A DNA stretch of 64,000 nucleotides, taken from positions 186,001-250,000 of the forward strand of contig NZ_CP077425.1 in assembly GCF_019048845.1 (NCBI RefSeq), in the 5' to 3' direction. Below the pieces are notes generated by a model that was not told the origin of the DNA, did not search any database, and saw only the letters and a program-made list of their open reading frames with translations. Positions 34,371 through 43,793 of this stretch are shown here, piece after piece. This stretch comes from Vibrio mimicus. GTDB taxonomy: Bacteria; Pseudomonadota; Gammaproteobacteria; Enterobacterales; Vibrionaceae. Each line of letters starts with the position of its first letter. Within the stretch, counting starts at the first letter, position 1. A program made the translations under genes and the position numbers.

Positions 34371-35729
34371 CTATTTTTCTGCAAACTGCTTGGCTAACGC
34401 GCCAAACGCTGCAACTTGCTCACTCATAGCTACTGCCAGCTCTTCTACCGTATGGGTAGCCGCCAAATTTTGAGTGGCGGCACAGGCAATAGAATGGACG
34501 TGCTGATTCACTTCTGATGTCAATACGCGCTGATGTTTTGCTGCATTAGCAACGTCACCCATCACGCGTTGCATCTCTCCCATCACGCACTCTACGTCAC
34601 GCAATTGTTGCAAAGTGGTATTGGCTTCTTTTGCACAATGATCCGTTTGATCTCGACTAGTGATAATGTCACTTCGCCAAGCATCAATCGTACTCAACAT
34701 CGCATCAATGCTCGTTTGGATCTGCTGCGTTGCTCGCTGAGTACGCCCAGACAGAGCACGAACCTCATCCGCAACCACCGCAAAACCACGCCCCTGCTCA
34801 CCGGCACGAGCCGCTTCAATTGCAGCATTGAGGGCTAACAAGTTAGTTTGCTCAGCGATTCCACCAATTTCACTCATCAGCTGCCCAACTTGTTGCGCTT
34901 GCTCGCTCAATTTAACCGTGGTCAACGTTGCATTCTCCGCTTGCTGTGCCAATCGCTCTAAATTGCGGTGAGTGGTTTCAATGCTCTGCTTGGTTTCATG
35001 ACAATGTGACTGCACTTGATGAATCAGCTGATCAGCAGATTCAGTGTGGCTAGATACCTGCTCTGCGGCATTTTCCACTTCATCGGTAGCTTGCGTTACT
35101 GCACGTATGTTGTTGTCCTGCAGTGCCAATGCTTGATGCACTTCTTGAGTGGTCGAATGCAGTTGGTTAGCAAGTTGACCGAGTGGACGTGCAGAATCCA
35201 TCATTCTGCCAAGTATGGTGCGAATACGCGCCGAAGCCATTTTCAAATGATAATCCGCCACAGAAAACGAATCAGAACCCGAATAAATCAGTCGACTGAT
35301 ACTGTCATATTCGCTCTGTAATTGTTTCAACTGATGCGGGGTATGCAGTAACTCTTGACGGAACAATAAAGCTAAAACGCCAACGGGCAGTAAACTCGCC
35401 AGCCATTGCCACCCTTCACTGACATTGAACCCGTGCGCCAATGCCGGTGACATTAATGCGCCGAGCAAAAGCGCATAGCGCAATGAAGTGTTGAGTTTAA
35501 GCTGATACTGTTTACCCGCTTTTTCCGCAGACAACAGCGCTTGATACGCTTTAGCTGCAATATCAACCCACTCTCTTTGCGCTTTCACTCGTACCGATTG
35601 GTAACCCGCAATACGGCAAAAGGTCTCATTGCAATAGGTAATAACACCTTTTAGATCAGTGGTGGAAACCAATTGTTCGTGGTCATTAAGAAGGATTTCT
35701 TGTTGAGAAGTGGCTGAATAAACTGACAT
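34371..35729 (-). CDS. Aer-like chemoreceptor with an apparently deleted PAS core
   Basis: Methyl-accepting-type transducer of 452 residues. The C-terminal signalling hairpin is intact ([19 protein letters not shown], then [20 protein letters not shown]). An Aer-type membrane anchor ([17 protein letters not shown] and [14 protein letters not shown]) lies near residues 85-125. The N-terminus begins like an Aer PAS domain, [22 protein letters not shown], but passes at once to [11 protein letters not shown], the end of such a domain. About 68 residues that carry the FAD pocket in E. coli Aer are missing, between two GY codon pairs; the junction lies at about 35601-35606. The rest continues without frameshift. 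A direct oxygen or redox sense through PAS-FAD is therefore unlikely. From memory the V. cholerae counterpart VCA0658 (Aer-2) is longer, which I could not check. Confidence 0.85.
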   Translation of the reverse strand: MSVYSATSQQEILLNDHEQLVSTTDLKGVITYCNETFCRIAGYQSVRVKAQREWVDIAAKAYQALLSAEKAGKQYQLKLNTSLRYALLLGALMSPALAHGFNVSEGWQWLASLLPVGVLALLFRQELLHTPHQLKQLQSEYDSISRLIYSGSDSFSVADYHLKMASARIRTILGRMMDSARPLGQLANQLHSTTQEVHQALALQDNNIRAVTQATDEVENAAEQVSSHTESADQLIHQVQSHCHETKQSIETTHRNLERLAQQAENATLTTVKLSEQAQQVGQLMSEIGGIAEQTNLLALNAAIEAARAGEQGRGFAVVADEVRALSGRTQRATQQIQTSIDAMLSTIDAWRSDIITSRDQTDHCAKEANTTLQQLRDVECVMGEMQRVMGDVANAAKHQRVLTSEVNQHVHSIACAATQNLAATHTVEELAVAMSEQVAAFGALAKQFAEK

Positions 35730-35969
35730 TCTTGCGCATTCTTTTATGGTTATTTTTTATGGACGCAAATGTTGCACATTTGATATCAAAAACACAATCT
35801 TATAAACCAGATGAAATACGCAAACGTGAATTATATCAAAATTAGTGAGGTTAATACTTAGGAAATGTTAAAAAGCGGAGACTCATGCTATGAACCTCCG
35901 CCACTTTAGAACTTCTGACTTCTGATTGTTTTCCACATCGTCTCAATATAAAGACAAATTTGATAAGCG

Positions 35970-36602
35970 CTAATTAGAAGAAAGGATAAAACGCACTTCC
36001 ACACGGCGATTACAAGCACGCCCTTTTACTGTGCTATTCGTGCAAGCAGGAACGCTTTCGCCAAACCCACGAGTATAAATGGCATTTTGTGCAACTCGGC
36101 TTTGTACTAGAACCGTTTTTACTGCGCTTGCCCGTCTTTCCGATAATTTATCATTGAATCGTTCCGCACCAGTGTTATCGGTATGCCCTTCCAGTACGAT
36201 ATCAATTCCAGATTCCGATGCTAAGAATCGAGCCATAGAATCCAACCAGCGTTTTGACGATGCCGAGACTTTCGCAGAGCCCGTTTCAAACCGGATGGTG
36301 TTACTCACCTTGATCATGGGGTAGTCACCAGGAACCACTTCATGGGCAATGCCATTACTCAGCAAAAATTGGCGCAAGTCAGCATAGCTAGAGTGATCCA
36401 TCCGGGACATTTCACGAGATGCGGTTGATTTACCCGTAACCTCTTGCTGTGGTGCATTTCCCCATTCTGGGTGTCTTACATCAAAATCACCTTTGGGGGC
36501 AACATCAAGCAAATTGTCATTAAACATACGGTCGGTCGCGAGTGAACCACACCCTGTCAGTAAAAACATTATGCACACAACCCAGAACTTCATATTAAAC
36601 AC
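35970..36602 (-). CDS. OmpA-like outer-membrane lipoprotein
   Basis: A 210-residue lipoprotein: signal peptide ending in the lipobox LLTGC, a linker, and a C-terminal OmpA-type peptidoglycan-binding domain (IRFETGSAKVSASSKRWLDS, IVLEGHTDNTGAERFNDKLS, RRASAVKTVLVQ and NRRVEVRF). The HTDN and RR positions that contact meso-diaminopimelate are present. Two possible starts are MFNMKFW and MKFW; MKFW fits a signal peptide better. Standalone gene; function in envelope anchoring is inferred. Confidence 0.87.
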   Translation of the reverse strand: MFNMKFWVVCIMFLLTGCGSLATDRMFNDNLLDVAPKGDFDVRHPEWGNAPQQEVTGKSTASREMSRMDHSSYADLRQFLLSNGIAHEVVPGDYPMIKVSNTIRFETGSAKVSASSKRWLDSMARFLASESGIDIVLEGHTDNTGAERFNDKLSERRASAVKTVLVQSRVAQNAIYTRGFGESVPACTNSTVKGRACNRRVEVRFILSSN

Positions 36603-36813
36603 CCAGCCATTAGACTCCCTTATTTTATCGGCACTTTTTGGAAAACTTTATCGTCTATCAACAACAATTTACAAATAGGTTGCTTGCCATCACATAATCC
36701 ATCGCTAGAATGTCCCTCATTCTTTACTCCCGTTGAGTTGCATACTCTAACCAAGCTGGCAACAGTAGGTTTAAGCGGGTACGGTATCGCTGTTAAAGGA
36801 CGCTAAAAGCTTT

Positions 36814-37287
36814 ATGTCTAAAATTATTATTCCCTTAGTTGTATTTCTGCTCGCTGGCTTCATGATTTATCGTACATGGACAAATCACAAAGCTGCGGAT
36901 GTGAACTTTTCTTCTGGCCAGCAATTTCTGACCGAAAATGGCCAACGTGAGAATGTCATCACCACGGATAGCGGTTTGCAATACGAAGTGCTGCAAGCCG
37001 GTACGGGTACAGAGCACCCAGGGCCAAAAAGCCGAGTGAAAGTGCATTATCATGGCGAACTTCTGGATGGCACAGTGTTTGACAGTTCTGTTGAACGTGG
37101 TGAGCCAATCAGTTTTGGCCTGAATCAAGTGATCAAAGGTTGGCAAGAAGGCGTGCAATTGATGGTGGTGGGTGAAAAAACGCGTTTCTATATTCCAAGT
37201 AATTTGGGTTATGGGAAAAATGGGGCGGGTCCTATTCCACCCTCTGCCGTACTAATTTTTGAAGTGGAATTGTTGGCCATCGAATAA
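36814..37287 (+). CDS. Membrane-anchored FKBP-type peptidyl-prolyl isomerase
   Basis: Prolyl isomerase of 157 residues. One N-terminal hydrophobic segment (IIIPLVVFLLAGFMIY) anchors it, likely with the FKBP domain in the periplasm. The FKBP core from about residue 65 has SRVKVHYHGELLDGTVFDSS, VIKGWQEGVQLMVVGEKTRF and GYGKNGAGPIPPSAVLIFEV with most pocket residues preserved. Related to FklB/FkpA/FKBP22. Monocistronic, followed by a strong terminator. Confidence 0.92.
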   Translation: MSKIIIPLVVFLLAGFMIYRTWTNHKAADVNFSSGQQFLTENGQRENVITTDSGLQYEVLQAGTGTEHPGPKSRVKVHYHGELLDGTVFDSSVERGEPISFGLNQVIKGWQEGVQLMVVGEKTRFYIPSNLGYGKNGAGPIPPSAVLIFEVELLAIE

Positions 37288-37320
37288 CTAAGCCACTTCT
37301 TTCTACTTATTCAATATACG

Positions 37321-37345
37321 AAAAAGCTGCCGCGGCAGCTTTTTT
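37321..37345. terminator. Terminator between FKBP and HAD genes
   Basis: AAAAAGCTGCCGCGGCAGCTTTTT is an almost perfect palindrome with a CGCG loop and T run, placed between convergent genes. Confidence 0.9.
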
Positions 37346-37348
37346 CCT

Positions 37349-37969
37349 TTAGGACGGTAAGGGATAAAACACGAGCCCTTGTTCGGTCACTAACACACAA
37401 TCCATTCCACCAGCATGCGCGGCTTGCAACCCTAATTGAGTATCTTCAAAAACCAAACACTGTTTGGGTGTTAATTCCATCAACTCACAGGCCGTCAAGA
37501 ACGTTTCTGGGTGCGGTTTGTGTTCTTGCACCTCCGTTGCTGTAACTACGGCATCAAACTTTTCTAACACCTGTGCAGAACTCAGCAAACGCAGTGCGCT
37601 GTCACGCTGACTCCCCGTCCCAATTGCCATTTTCTTCTTACCATACCACTGGCACAGCAGATCATAGGTTGCTGGAATCACGTCAGCCTGTGTTCCAATA
37701 CTGGCAAATACATCCATTTTGTATCCCGCGACTTGTTCAGGATCGAGTGTTAAGCCTAGTTTTTGGTTGATATGCATCGTGATTTTGGCACTCGGCATTC
37801 CACCTAATGAATATATCCACTGAGGATCAAAGGGAAAGCCAAAATGCTCGGCGGTTAATTTCCATGCAGCTAAATGGGCTGGCATGGTATCAAGCAAGGT
37901 TCCATCCATATCAAAGATGAACCCTTCATAAGAGTTTAAATTGACACTCAACACATTCTCACCAATCAT
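37349..37969 (-). CDS. HAD-superfamily sugar phosphatase, YqaB-like
   Basis: Haloacid-dehalogenase-type phosphatase of 206 residues. Motif I is FIFDMDGTLLDTMPAH near residue 20, motif II is in MAIGTGSQRDS near residue 117, and motifs III and IV are HKPHPETFLTACELM and CLVFEDTQLGLQAAHAGGM. The cap and overall length match E. coli YqaB, which prefers fructose 1-phosphate and 6-phosphogluconate. The N-terminal extension before SYEGFIFD may be shorter than annotated. Confidence 0.9.
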   Translation of the reverse strand: MIGENVLSVNLNSYEGFIFDMDGTLLDTMPAHLAAWKLTAEHFGFPFDPQWIYSLGGMPSAKITMHINQKLGLTLDPEQVAGYKMDVFASIGTQADVIPATYDLLCQWYGKKKMAIGTGSQRDSALRLLSSAQVLEKFDAVVTATEVQEHKPHPETFLTACELMELTPKQCLVFEDTQLGLQAAHAGGMDCVLVTEQGLVFYPLPS

Positions 37970-38125
37970 TTATAATAGAACTATCATTAATACGTAGTAT
38001 GCTACTGGAACGATAAGTGTCACTGGTATTGCTAGTTTCGATATTCTCAGTACACTGCAGCACATTTACACTCAGACACCTAAAGTCGCTGTCTGTTGTA
38101 GTCATAATAATAAATAGGTAACGCT

Positions 38126-39892
38126 ATGAACATTAGGAATAAACTTTATACCTTGGGCAGCTTAGCCGTTTTAGGGGCCATTGCCATTTTTTTTACCACT
38201 TCTGAATTTGCCCACACTAACGATGAACTCAACAAAGCCATCAACCAAGTTGACAAACTGGAAGTAAGGCTACTCAATTTACGCCGTAACGAAAAAGATT
38301 TTTTGCTACGTAGTGATGCCAAGTACCTTGATACTTTTCAAAAAAATAGTGATCTGTTTATAGCTCGCCAAGCAGAGCTCGATACGATCATGAACAAATA
38401 TCAACTCGGTGACTCTCGAGCACTCCGTACTGCGTTACTTGAATATAAACAAGGTTTTGAACAACTCGTACAAGCCTACCAGACACTTGGCTTAGATTCA
38501 GAAAGTGGACTCTGGAAAAGCTATTACCAAGCGATGAATCAGGCGAAACATCAAGCTTCTGCTGAGGAGCTACTGGCATTGGCCGATTTTCATCAGCAAG
38601 TTTTAGCTGGTTCAGTGAACGCAGCAGCGCTTAGTCAATATTCAGACCTGATCAAAACAGCTCAAGCCGTTGTGGCTCAGGAAAAAGTGATTGGCCTGAA
38701 ATATAACGAAGGCTTACAAGGCAACACGCGCGCTCAATCACACGATGTCGAAGAGATGTTCAAATCATTCTCTGAAACACTCACTCAAGCGATCGATGAA
38801 AAACAACAAACCATGGCAACAGTCAAGTTAGCCGTCACGGTGAGTGTAGTGCTTGTGATTTTGCTCGGTATTTTTCAAATTAGCCGCTCAATCAATTTAC
38901 GTGTCAGCCAACTGCTACAGGTGATTCAACGAATTGCTGAATCTAACGACATTTCTCTTCGCGCGGATCTCAAAGGTCAAGATGAAATCACCTCGGTGGC
39001 TCGCTACTTCAATGGACTGTTGGATAAATTTGAGCAACTGATCAGTGGTTCACAGAGCAAATCTCATCAGCTATACACGAGTACCTCTAGCATGCATGAC
39101 GAGCTTGAGCAGGTCATTGAACAATTTAATGTGCAATCGGATCACATGGGTTTAATGGCAACATCAGTACAGCAAATGGTATCGACGATCAGCGAGATCT
39201 CAGAGAGTACCAATATTGCTGTTGATGGTGTAAACCAAGCAGCACGTAATGCAGAGCATGGCCGTAGTGTCGTTGTCACTACAGTGAAAAATATTGATCT
39301 GCTCTCTTCTACCCTACAAAAAAGTCAACACTCAATTGCTTCACTCAATACATTTGTGGAAAAAATTGGCGGAGCGGTCAGCATTATTCAGGGAATTGCA
39401 GAACAGACTAACTTATTGGCACTCAATGCCGCGATTGAAGCAGCACGCGCTGGTGAACAAGGGCGTGGGTTTGCTGTTGTTGCCGATGAAGTACGCTCAC
39501 TGGCGACACGCACTCATCAATCCACCGAAGAAATTACTCGCGTTGTGACGAACATTCAGTCGCAAATGAGCCAAGTTGTTAATGATATTGATCTTTGTAA
39601 TAACCAAGGCCAAGAGACACTTCATGCCTCTCGTCAACTCGATGAGAGCTTGCAGCAAATTCTACGTGATATGAACACCATTCAAGATAACTCACAACGG
39701 ATTGCTGCTGCGATTGAAGAACAAGGCAGCGTAATGAACCACGTGAGTGAATCCATCACCGAACTCAACACAATTTCTGAAAACAATATGCGCTCTGCAC
39801 AGCAGTGTCTCTCCGAAGTTGATATTGTTTCGAGCCAAGCGCATGCCATGGATGAAGCAGTTGCCGAATTTCGCACCAGCCGCCATCAGTAA
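38126..39892 (+). CDS. Methyl-accepting chemotaxis protein
   Basis: Transmembrane chemoreceptor of 588 residues. TM1 ([20 protein letters not shown]) is followed by a helical periplasmic ligand domain of about 200 residues, TM2 near 230-250 ([12 protein letters not shown]), HAMP ([20 protein letters not shown]) and the signalling hairpin ([38 protein letters not shown]). The long helical sensor resembles HBM or four-helix types. The ligand is unknown. Standalone gene, with a terminator after it. Located just upstream of dcuC, which may be accidental. Confidence 0.92.
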   Translation: MNIRNKLYTLGSLAVLGAIAIFFTTSEFAHTNDELNKAINQVDKLEVRLLNLRRNEKDFLLRSDAKYLDTFQKNSDLFIARQAELDTIMNKYQLGDSRALRTALLEYKQGFEQLVQAYQTLGLDSESGLWKSYYQAMNQAKHQASAEELLALADFHQQVLAGSVNAAALSQYSDLIKTAQAVVAQEKVIGLKYNEGLQGNTRAQSHDVEEMFKSFSETLTQAIDEKQQTMATVKLAVTVSVVLVILLGIFQISRSINLRVSQLLQVIQRIAESNDISLRADLKGQDEITSVARYFNGLLDKFEQLISGSQSKSHQLYTSTSSMHDELEQVIEQFNVQSDHMGLMATSVQQMVSTISEISESTNIAVDGVNQAARNAEHGRSVVVTTVKNIDLLSSTLQKSQHSIASLNTFVEKIGGAVSIIQGIAEQTNLLALNAAIEAARAGEQGRGFAVVADEVRSLATRTHQSTEEITRVVTNIQSQMSQVVNDIDLCNNQGQETLHASRQLDESLQQILRDMNTIQDNSQRIAAAIEEQGSVMNHVSESITELNTISENNMRSAQQCLSEVDIVSSQAHAMDEAVAEFRTSRHQ

Positions 39893-40244
39893 TAACTATG
39901 GACAACGTCTAGTTCTTCCCACCTCGATAAGGCTCCGATTAGGAGCCTTATTTATCTAGAAAAGCTCCTATCTTATGGAAAGGGGCAATGAAAAGCCGCC
40001 ATTCGTGCCGTTTTTCTCCATATCCCTTGCCATTGGCAAAATATATCCCTAAAAATGCCATTAACATAGCAACAACCCATTACAAACAAATCATTATCAA
40101 GCAGGAATCACTAAAAATAATTGATATTTTTATTGCTGTAGATCATGCAAAGTGCAAGTTGAACTCGTGCTACATGTTCATTTTCAGTAAATTCCTGACA
40201 TACATTTTACAGTTTGCAATAAACGGACATTTTTGGAGATTGCT
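39893..40244. other. Intergenic region upstream of dcuC
   Basis: About 350 bases. Apart from the terminator it is AT-rich and should contain the dcuC promoter. I looked for Fnr (TTGAT-N4-ATCAA) and CRP sites and found none convincing. An open frame at 39988-40260 runs into the dcuC start and is not supported. Confidence 0.55.
39929..39949 (+). terminator. Terminator after the chemoreceptor gene
   Basis: AAGGCTCC-GATTA-GGAGCCTT hairpin, then ATTTATCT, 37 bases after the stop. Confidence 0.8.
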
Positions 40245-41612
40245 ATGCTTGAGCTTCTGATTGGTTTAGTTGTGACCTTTGCGGTCGGCTATTTCATCGT
40301 AAAAGGCTATAAGCCTGCGGGTATCCTACTTACCGCAGGGATTTTGCTATTGATTTTGACGGGTATCTTGGGTCACAAGGTGCTGCCCGGAAAAATGGTT
40401 ACAACGGGCAACCTATTAACCGATGCGATGGAGTATGTGAAATACATGCTGCAAAACCGTGGTGGTGGCTTAGGTATGCAAATTATGTTGCTGTGTGGTT
40501 TTGCTTCTTACATGACCCACATCGGCGCCAACAACGTGGTGGTAAAACAGTTTTCTAAACCGCTTTCGTTTATCAAATCGCCTTACATCTTGTTGGTCGC
40601 GGCATACATTGTTGCCTGTTTAATGTCTCTCGCGGTCAGCTCTGCAACCGGTCTTGGCGTTCTGTTAATGGCAACCTTGTTCCCAATGATGACGGCAATG
40701 GGTATTTCTCGCCCTGCGGCAGTGGCTGTGTGTGCTTCTCCAGCTGCGATCATTTTGTCCCCAACCTCCGGTGACGTTGTCATTGCGGCAGAAAAATCGG
40801 GCTTACCACTGCACGTATTCGCGGTTGAAACGGTATTGCCGGTTTCTATCTGCGCCATCATTGTGATGGCAGCAGCGGCATACTTCTGGAACAAATACCT
40901 AGACCAGAAAGACAATACGCCAATGGAGAAAGTGGATCTTTCTGAGATGGAAGTGAAAGCACCAGCGTATTACGCAATTCTGCCTTTCTTACCGATCATT
41001 GGTGTGTTCGTTTTCAACGGTGAAACTCTGCCGGGTATTACTCTGGACATCTATACCATCGTTGTTCTGTCTATCTTTATCGGCGTGGTAGTGGACTACA
41101 TTACTAAGCGCTTTAAAGGCAAAGAAACACTGGAAGATCTGGAAGCCTGTTACGCTGGTATGGCCGATGCCTTTAAAGGCGTGGTGATGCTATTAGTCGC
41201 GGCGGGGGTTTTTGCACAAGGTTTGATGTCTATCGGCGCGATTGACAACTTACTGCACTTGGCAGAAGTGGCGGGCGCAGGCGGTATTGCGCTGATGCTA
41301 ATCCTCACTGGTTTAACTGTCGCCGCTGCGATTGCAACAGGTTCAGGTAACGCGCCTTTCTATGCGTTTGTGGAATTGGCTCCATCACTGGCCACGAAAA
41401 TGGGTCTGAACCCTGCATTTTTGATCATCCCAATGCTGCAAGCCTCTAACCTTGGCCGTACTATTTCTCCGGTTTCAGGTGTAGTCGTTGCAACGGCAGG
41501 TATGGGTAAAATCAGCCCATTTGAAGTGGTAAAACGTACTTCGGTTCCTGTTTTACTGGGTCTTGTGACCGTGATCATCGGCACTATGGTTTTGGTACCA
41601 ATGCACGCTTAA
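40245..41612 (+). CDS. dcuC: C4-dicarboxylate transporter DcuC
   Basis: Polytopic inner-membrane secondary transporter of about 455 residues, moving succinate, fumarate or malate, chiefly in anaerobic growth. Start is set at the ATG at 40245 because TTGGAG precedes it; the frame from 40233 has no site. Helices alternate with conserved loops GAVCASPAAIILSPTSGDVVIAAEKS-like at residue 170 region and GLGVLLMATLFPMMTAMGIS, then IATGSGNAPFYAFVELAPSL and QASNLGRTISPVSGVVVATA near the C-terminus, typical of the DcuC family. Followed by a terminator. Near sdaA on the other strand. Confidence 0.9.
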   Translation: MLELLIGLVVTFAVGYFIVKGYKPAGILLTAGILLLILTGILGHKVLPGKMVTTGNLLTDAMEYVKYMLQNRGGGLGMQIMLLCGFASYMTHIGANNVVVKQFSKPLSFIKSPYILLVAAYIVACLMSLAVSSATGLGVLLMATLFPMMTAMGISRPAAVAVCASPAAIILSPTSGDVVIAAEKSGLPLHVFAVETVLPVSICAIIVMAAAAYFWNKYLDQKDNTPMEKVDLSEMEVKAPAYYAILPFLPIIGVFVFNGETLPGITLDIYTIVVLSIFIGVVVDYITKRFKGKETLEDLEACYAGMADAFKGVVMLLVAAGVFAQGLMSIGAIDNLLHLAEVAGAGGIALMLILTGLTVAAAIATGSGNAPFYAFVELAPSLATKMGLNPAFLIIPMLQASNLGRTISPVSGVVVATAGMGKISPFEVVKRTSVPVLLGLVTVIIGTMVLVPMHA

Positions 41613-41636
41613 TTGCCCGTGTTATGACCAACATTC

Positions 41637-41662
41637 AAAAGGGCGTGAAATCACGCCCTTTT
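41637..41662. terminator. Terminator between dcuC and sdaA
   Basis: AAAAGGGCGTGA-AA-TCACGCCCTTTT, a perfect stem between convergent genes, flanked by T/A runs. Confidence 0.9.
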
Positions 41663-41709
41663 CTTTTTGAGTCGTATAATCAACTCGTAAAAACATATCC
41701 GATTCTGGA

Positions 41710-43083
41710 TTATTCGCAAGGTGGCGCTAGGTGGATTAGCGCCAACCCACCTAATGACGTTTCACGGTATTTCTTATTCATGTCTTTCCCGGTTTGGTAC
41801 ATGGTTTCAATTACCTTATCGAGTGAAATCAGACATTTGCTGGTACGTTTTAACGCCATGCGCGATGCATTAATCGCTTTCACCGCACCCATTGCATTAC
41901 GCTCAATGCAAGGGACTTGCACTAGCCCGCCAATGGGATCGCACGTCATCCCCAATGAATGTTCCATGGCAATTTCCGCCGCCATGCAGATTTGCTCATT
42001 ACTGCCACCACGCAAAGCGGTTAGACCCGCCGCCGCCATGGAGGAAGAGACTCCCACTTCTCCTTGGCACCCCACTTCAGCACCAGAAATCGACGCATTG
42101 GTTTTGTACAGGATACCGATCGCGCCAGATACCGCGAGAAAATCCTTGAGCTGCTTGGTATCAAGCGCCTTGATAAAACGGTGGTAATACATCAAAACCG
42201 CAGGAATCACGCCCGCAGCGCCGTTGGTTGGCGATGTCACCACTTGCCCACCGGCGGCATTTTCTTCACTGACGGCAAAAGCAAACAGGTTTATCCAATC
42301 CATCACTTCCATCGGATCGTTTTCAATCGCGGCGTTGGCTTCTAGTTTTTTAAGTAAACTCGGTGCACGGCGAGTAACACTCAATCCCCCGTCTAAAATA
42401 CCTTCAGTCGCAAAACCGCGCTCCATACATTGACTCATCACTTGCCAGATCTGGTCGGCCTTGGCATCAATGGCCGCCATCTCTTGAAAAGCCAGTTCAT
42501 TGCGCAGGATCATTCCCCCGATGCTCAGGCCATGTTTTTCTGCTTGGCGCAGCATTTCATCAGCACTGCGGAAAGGATAAGTGACGGAAACATCGGCACT
42601 GGCTGTACCATTTTGCAGTTGCTCGGCAGTAGCAACAAATCCGCCCCCAACAGAATAATAAGTTTCAAAATCAATCTGTTGCCCTTGAGAATCAAACGCA
42701 CTCAGCGTCATACCATTTTCATGCAATGGCAGATTATCAGAATGAAAGAGAAGGTCTTGGTAGTAATCAAAGGCAATATCATGCTCACCGTTCAGGTTCA
42801 GCTTACCGAACTGCAGTGCTTCACGTAGAGCCTGATTGGCTTCACCAATCTTGATAGTGGCAGGTTGATTGCCCATTAAGCCAAGCAAGGTCGCACGATC
42901 GGTATGGTGCCCTTTGCCCGTTAGAGACAGTGACCCGTAGAGATCCACCTGTATACGTTCAACTTTGTCTAACTGGGGCAATAACCGTTGCACAAAGCGA
43001 TAACCTGCGATCATCGGCCCATTAGTATGTGAGCTAGATGGACCAACACCAATTTTGAAAATATCAAAGATTGAGAGCATCAC
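41710..43083 (-). CDS. sdaA: L-serine ammonia-lyase
   Basis: Iron-sulfur L-serine dehydratase making pyruvate and ammonia, 457 residues, single-chain (fused alpha/beta) form. N-terminal [20 protein letters not shown] is the family signature. The cluster cysteines are in CMERGF-region, MSQCMERG and [17 protein letters not shown], with [20 protein letters not shown] near the C-terminus. The second Met (MLSIFDIF) is the more likely start. The regulator genes narP and narQ lie upstream on the same strand, but the 83-base gap makes it a separate gene. Confidence 0.95.
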   Translation of the reverse strand: MMLSIFDIFKIGVGPSSSHTNGPMIAGYRFVQRLLPQLDKVERIQVDLYGSLSLTGKGHHTDRATLLGLMGNQPATIKIGEANQALREALQFGKLNLNGEHDIAFDYYQDLLFHSDNLPLHENGMTLSAFDSQGQQIDFETYYSVGGGFVATAEQLQNGTASADVSVTYPFRSADEMLRQAEKHGLSIGGMILRNELAFQEMAAIDAKADQIWQVMSQCMERGFATEGILDGGLSVTRRAPSLLKKLEANAAIENDPMEVMDWINLFAFAVSEENAAGGQVVTSPTNGAAGVIPAVLMYYHRFIKALDTKQLKDFLAVSGAIGILYKTNASISGAEVGCQGEVGVSSSMAAAGLTALRGGSNEQICMAAEIAMEHSLGMTCDPIGGLVQVPCIERNAMGAVKAINASRMALKRTSKCLISLDKVIETMYQTGKDMNKKYRETSLGGLALIHLAPPCE

Positions 43084-43166
43084 TTTCCCCTATTTCATCC
43101 AAGTTCGAGTCATCATACTCATCAGTATATACCCATCTAACTCGACCACTTTGGGGAAAGATCCCA

Positions 43167-43793
43167 CTATGAGGTGGCAAAACGCTCTAGATAAAGAATC
43201 GTGGCGGCGGTGCGTGAAGGCACATCGAGCTTTTTCAGTAAGCTTTTCATATGCACTTTCACCGTGGATTCGGAAATAAACAGGCGATCAGCGATTTGTC
43301 GATTGCGATACCCTTTCGCCACTTCCGACATAATCTGCATTTCGCGTTCCGTTAGCGCTTCAAAAGGATTGCTCGCGTCATCGCGATTTAAAAGGTAGCG
43401 CTCTACGGATTCACTAAAAGCTTTTTCACCTCTCATGGCTTGTTTTAGTAACGCCACAAGCTGGTCTGGCTCCGTATCTTTGAGCAGATAGCCATCAGCC
43501 CCCGCTTTCACTAACGCTTCAATATCCGCCGCGCTATCTGAAACCGTCAGGATCACCACATAAGCATCACACTCATCGGTGCGTAGCGCTGTCAGCGTAT
43601 CCAATCCCGACATACCTTTCATATTGAGATCGAGCAGAATCAAGTCCGGTTGCAGATCATGTGCCAGAGCTATGGCCTCTGCCCCATTGCCAGCTTCGGC
43701 AACGACTTCAAATTCCTCTTCAAAACTCAACAGTTGATTAATACCACGGCGCATCAGCGGGTGATCATCCACCAAAAGAACTCTACAACTCAT
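43167..43793 (-). CDS. narP: NarP-type response regulator
   Basis: Two-component regulator of 208 residues with receiver and LuxR-type helix-turn-helix. Acidic pocket and phospho-acceptor Asp are in VLLVDDHPLMRRGIN and DLILLDLNMKGMSG near residue 54-56; the Lys is in LLKDTEPDQ. DNA-binding helix is LTEREMQIMSEVAKGYRNRQ and ISESTVKVHMKSLLKKL. Overlaps the narQ end by 11 bases, so the pair is co-translated. NarP is the nitrate/nitrite regulator in Vibrio; it likely controls the divergent nap operon. Confidence 0.92.
   Translation of the reverse strand: MSCRVLLVDDHPLMRRGINQLLSFEEEFEVVAEAGNGAEAIALAHDLQPDLILLDLNMKGMSGLDTLTALRTDECDAYVVILTVSDSAADIEALVKAGADGYLLKDTEPDQLVALLKQAMRGEKAFSESVERYLLNRDDASNPFEALTEREMQIMSEVAKGYRNRQIADRLFISESTVKVHMKSLLKKLDVPSRTAATILYLERFATS

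Noticed and set aside
39988..40260. Open frame of 90 codons before dcuC
   Set aside because: Runs into the dcuC start, has no ribosome binding site and shows no recognisable family.
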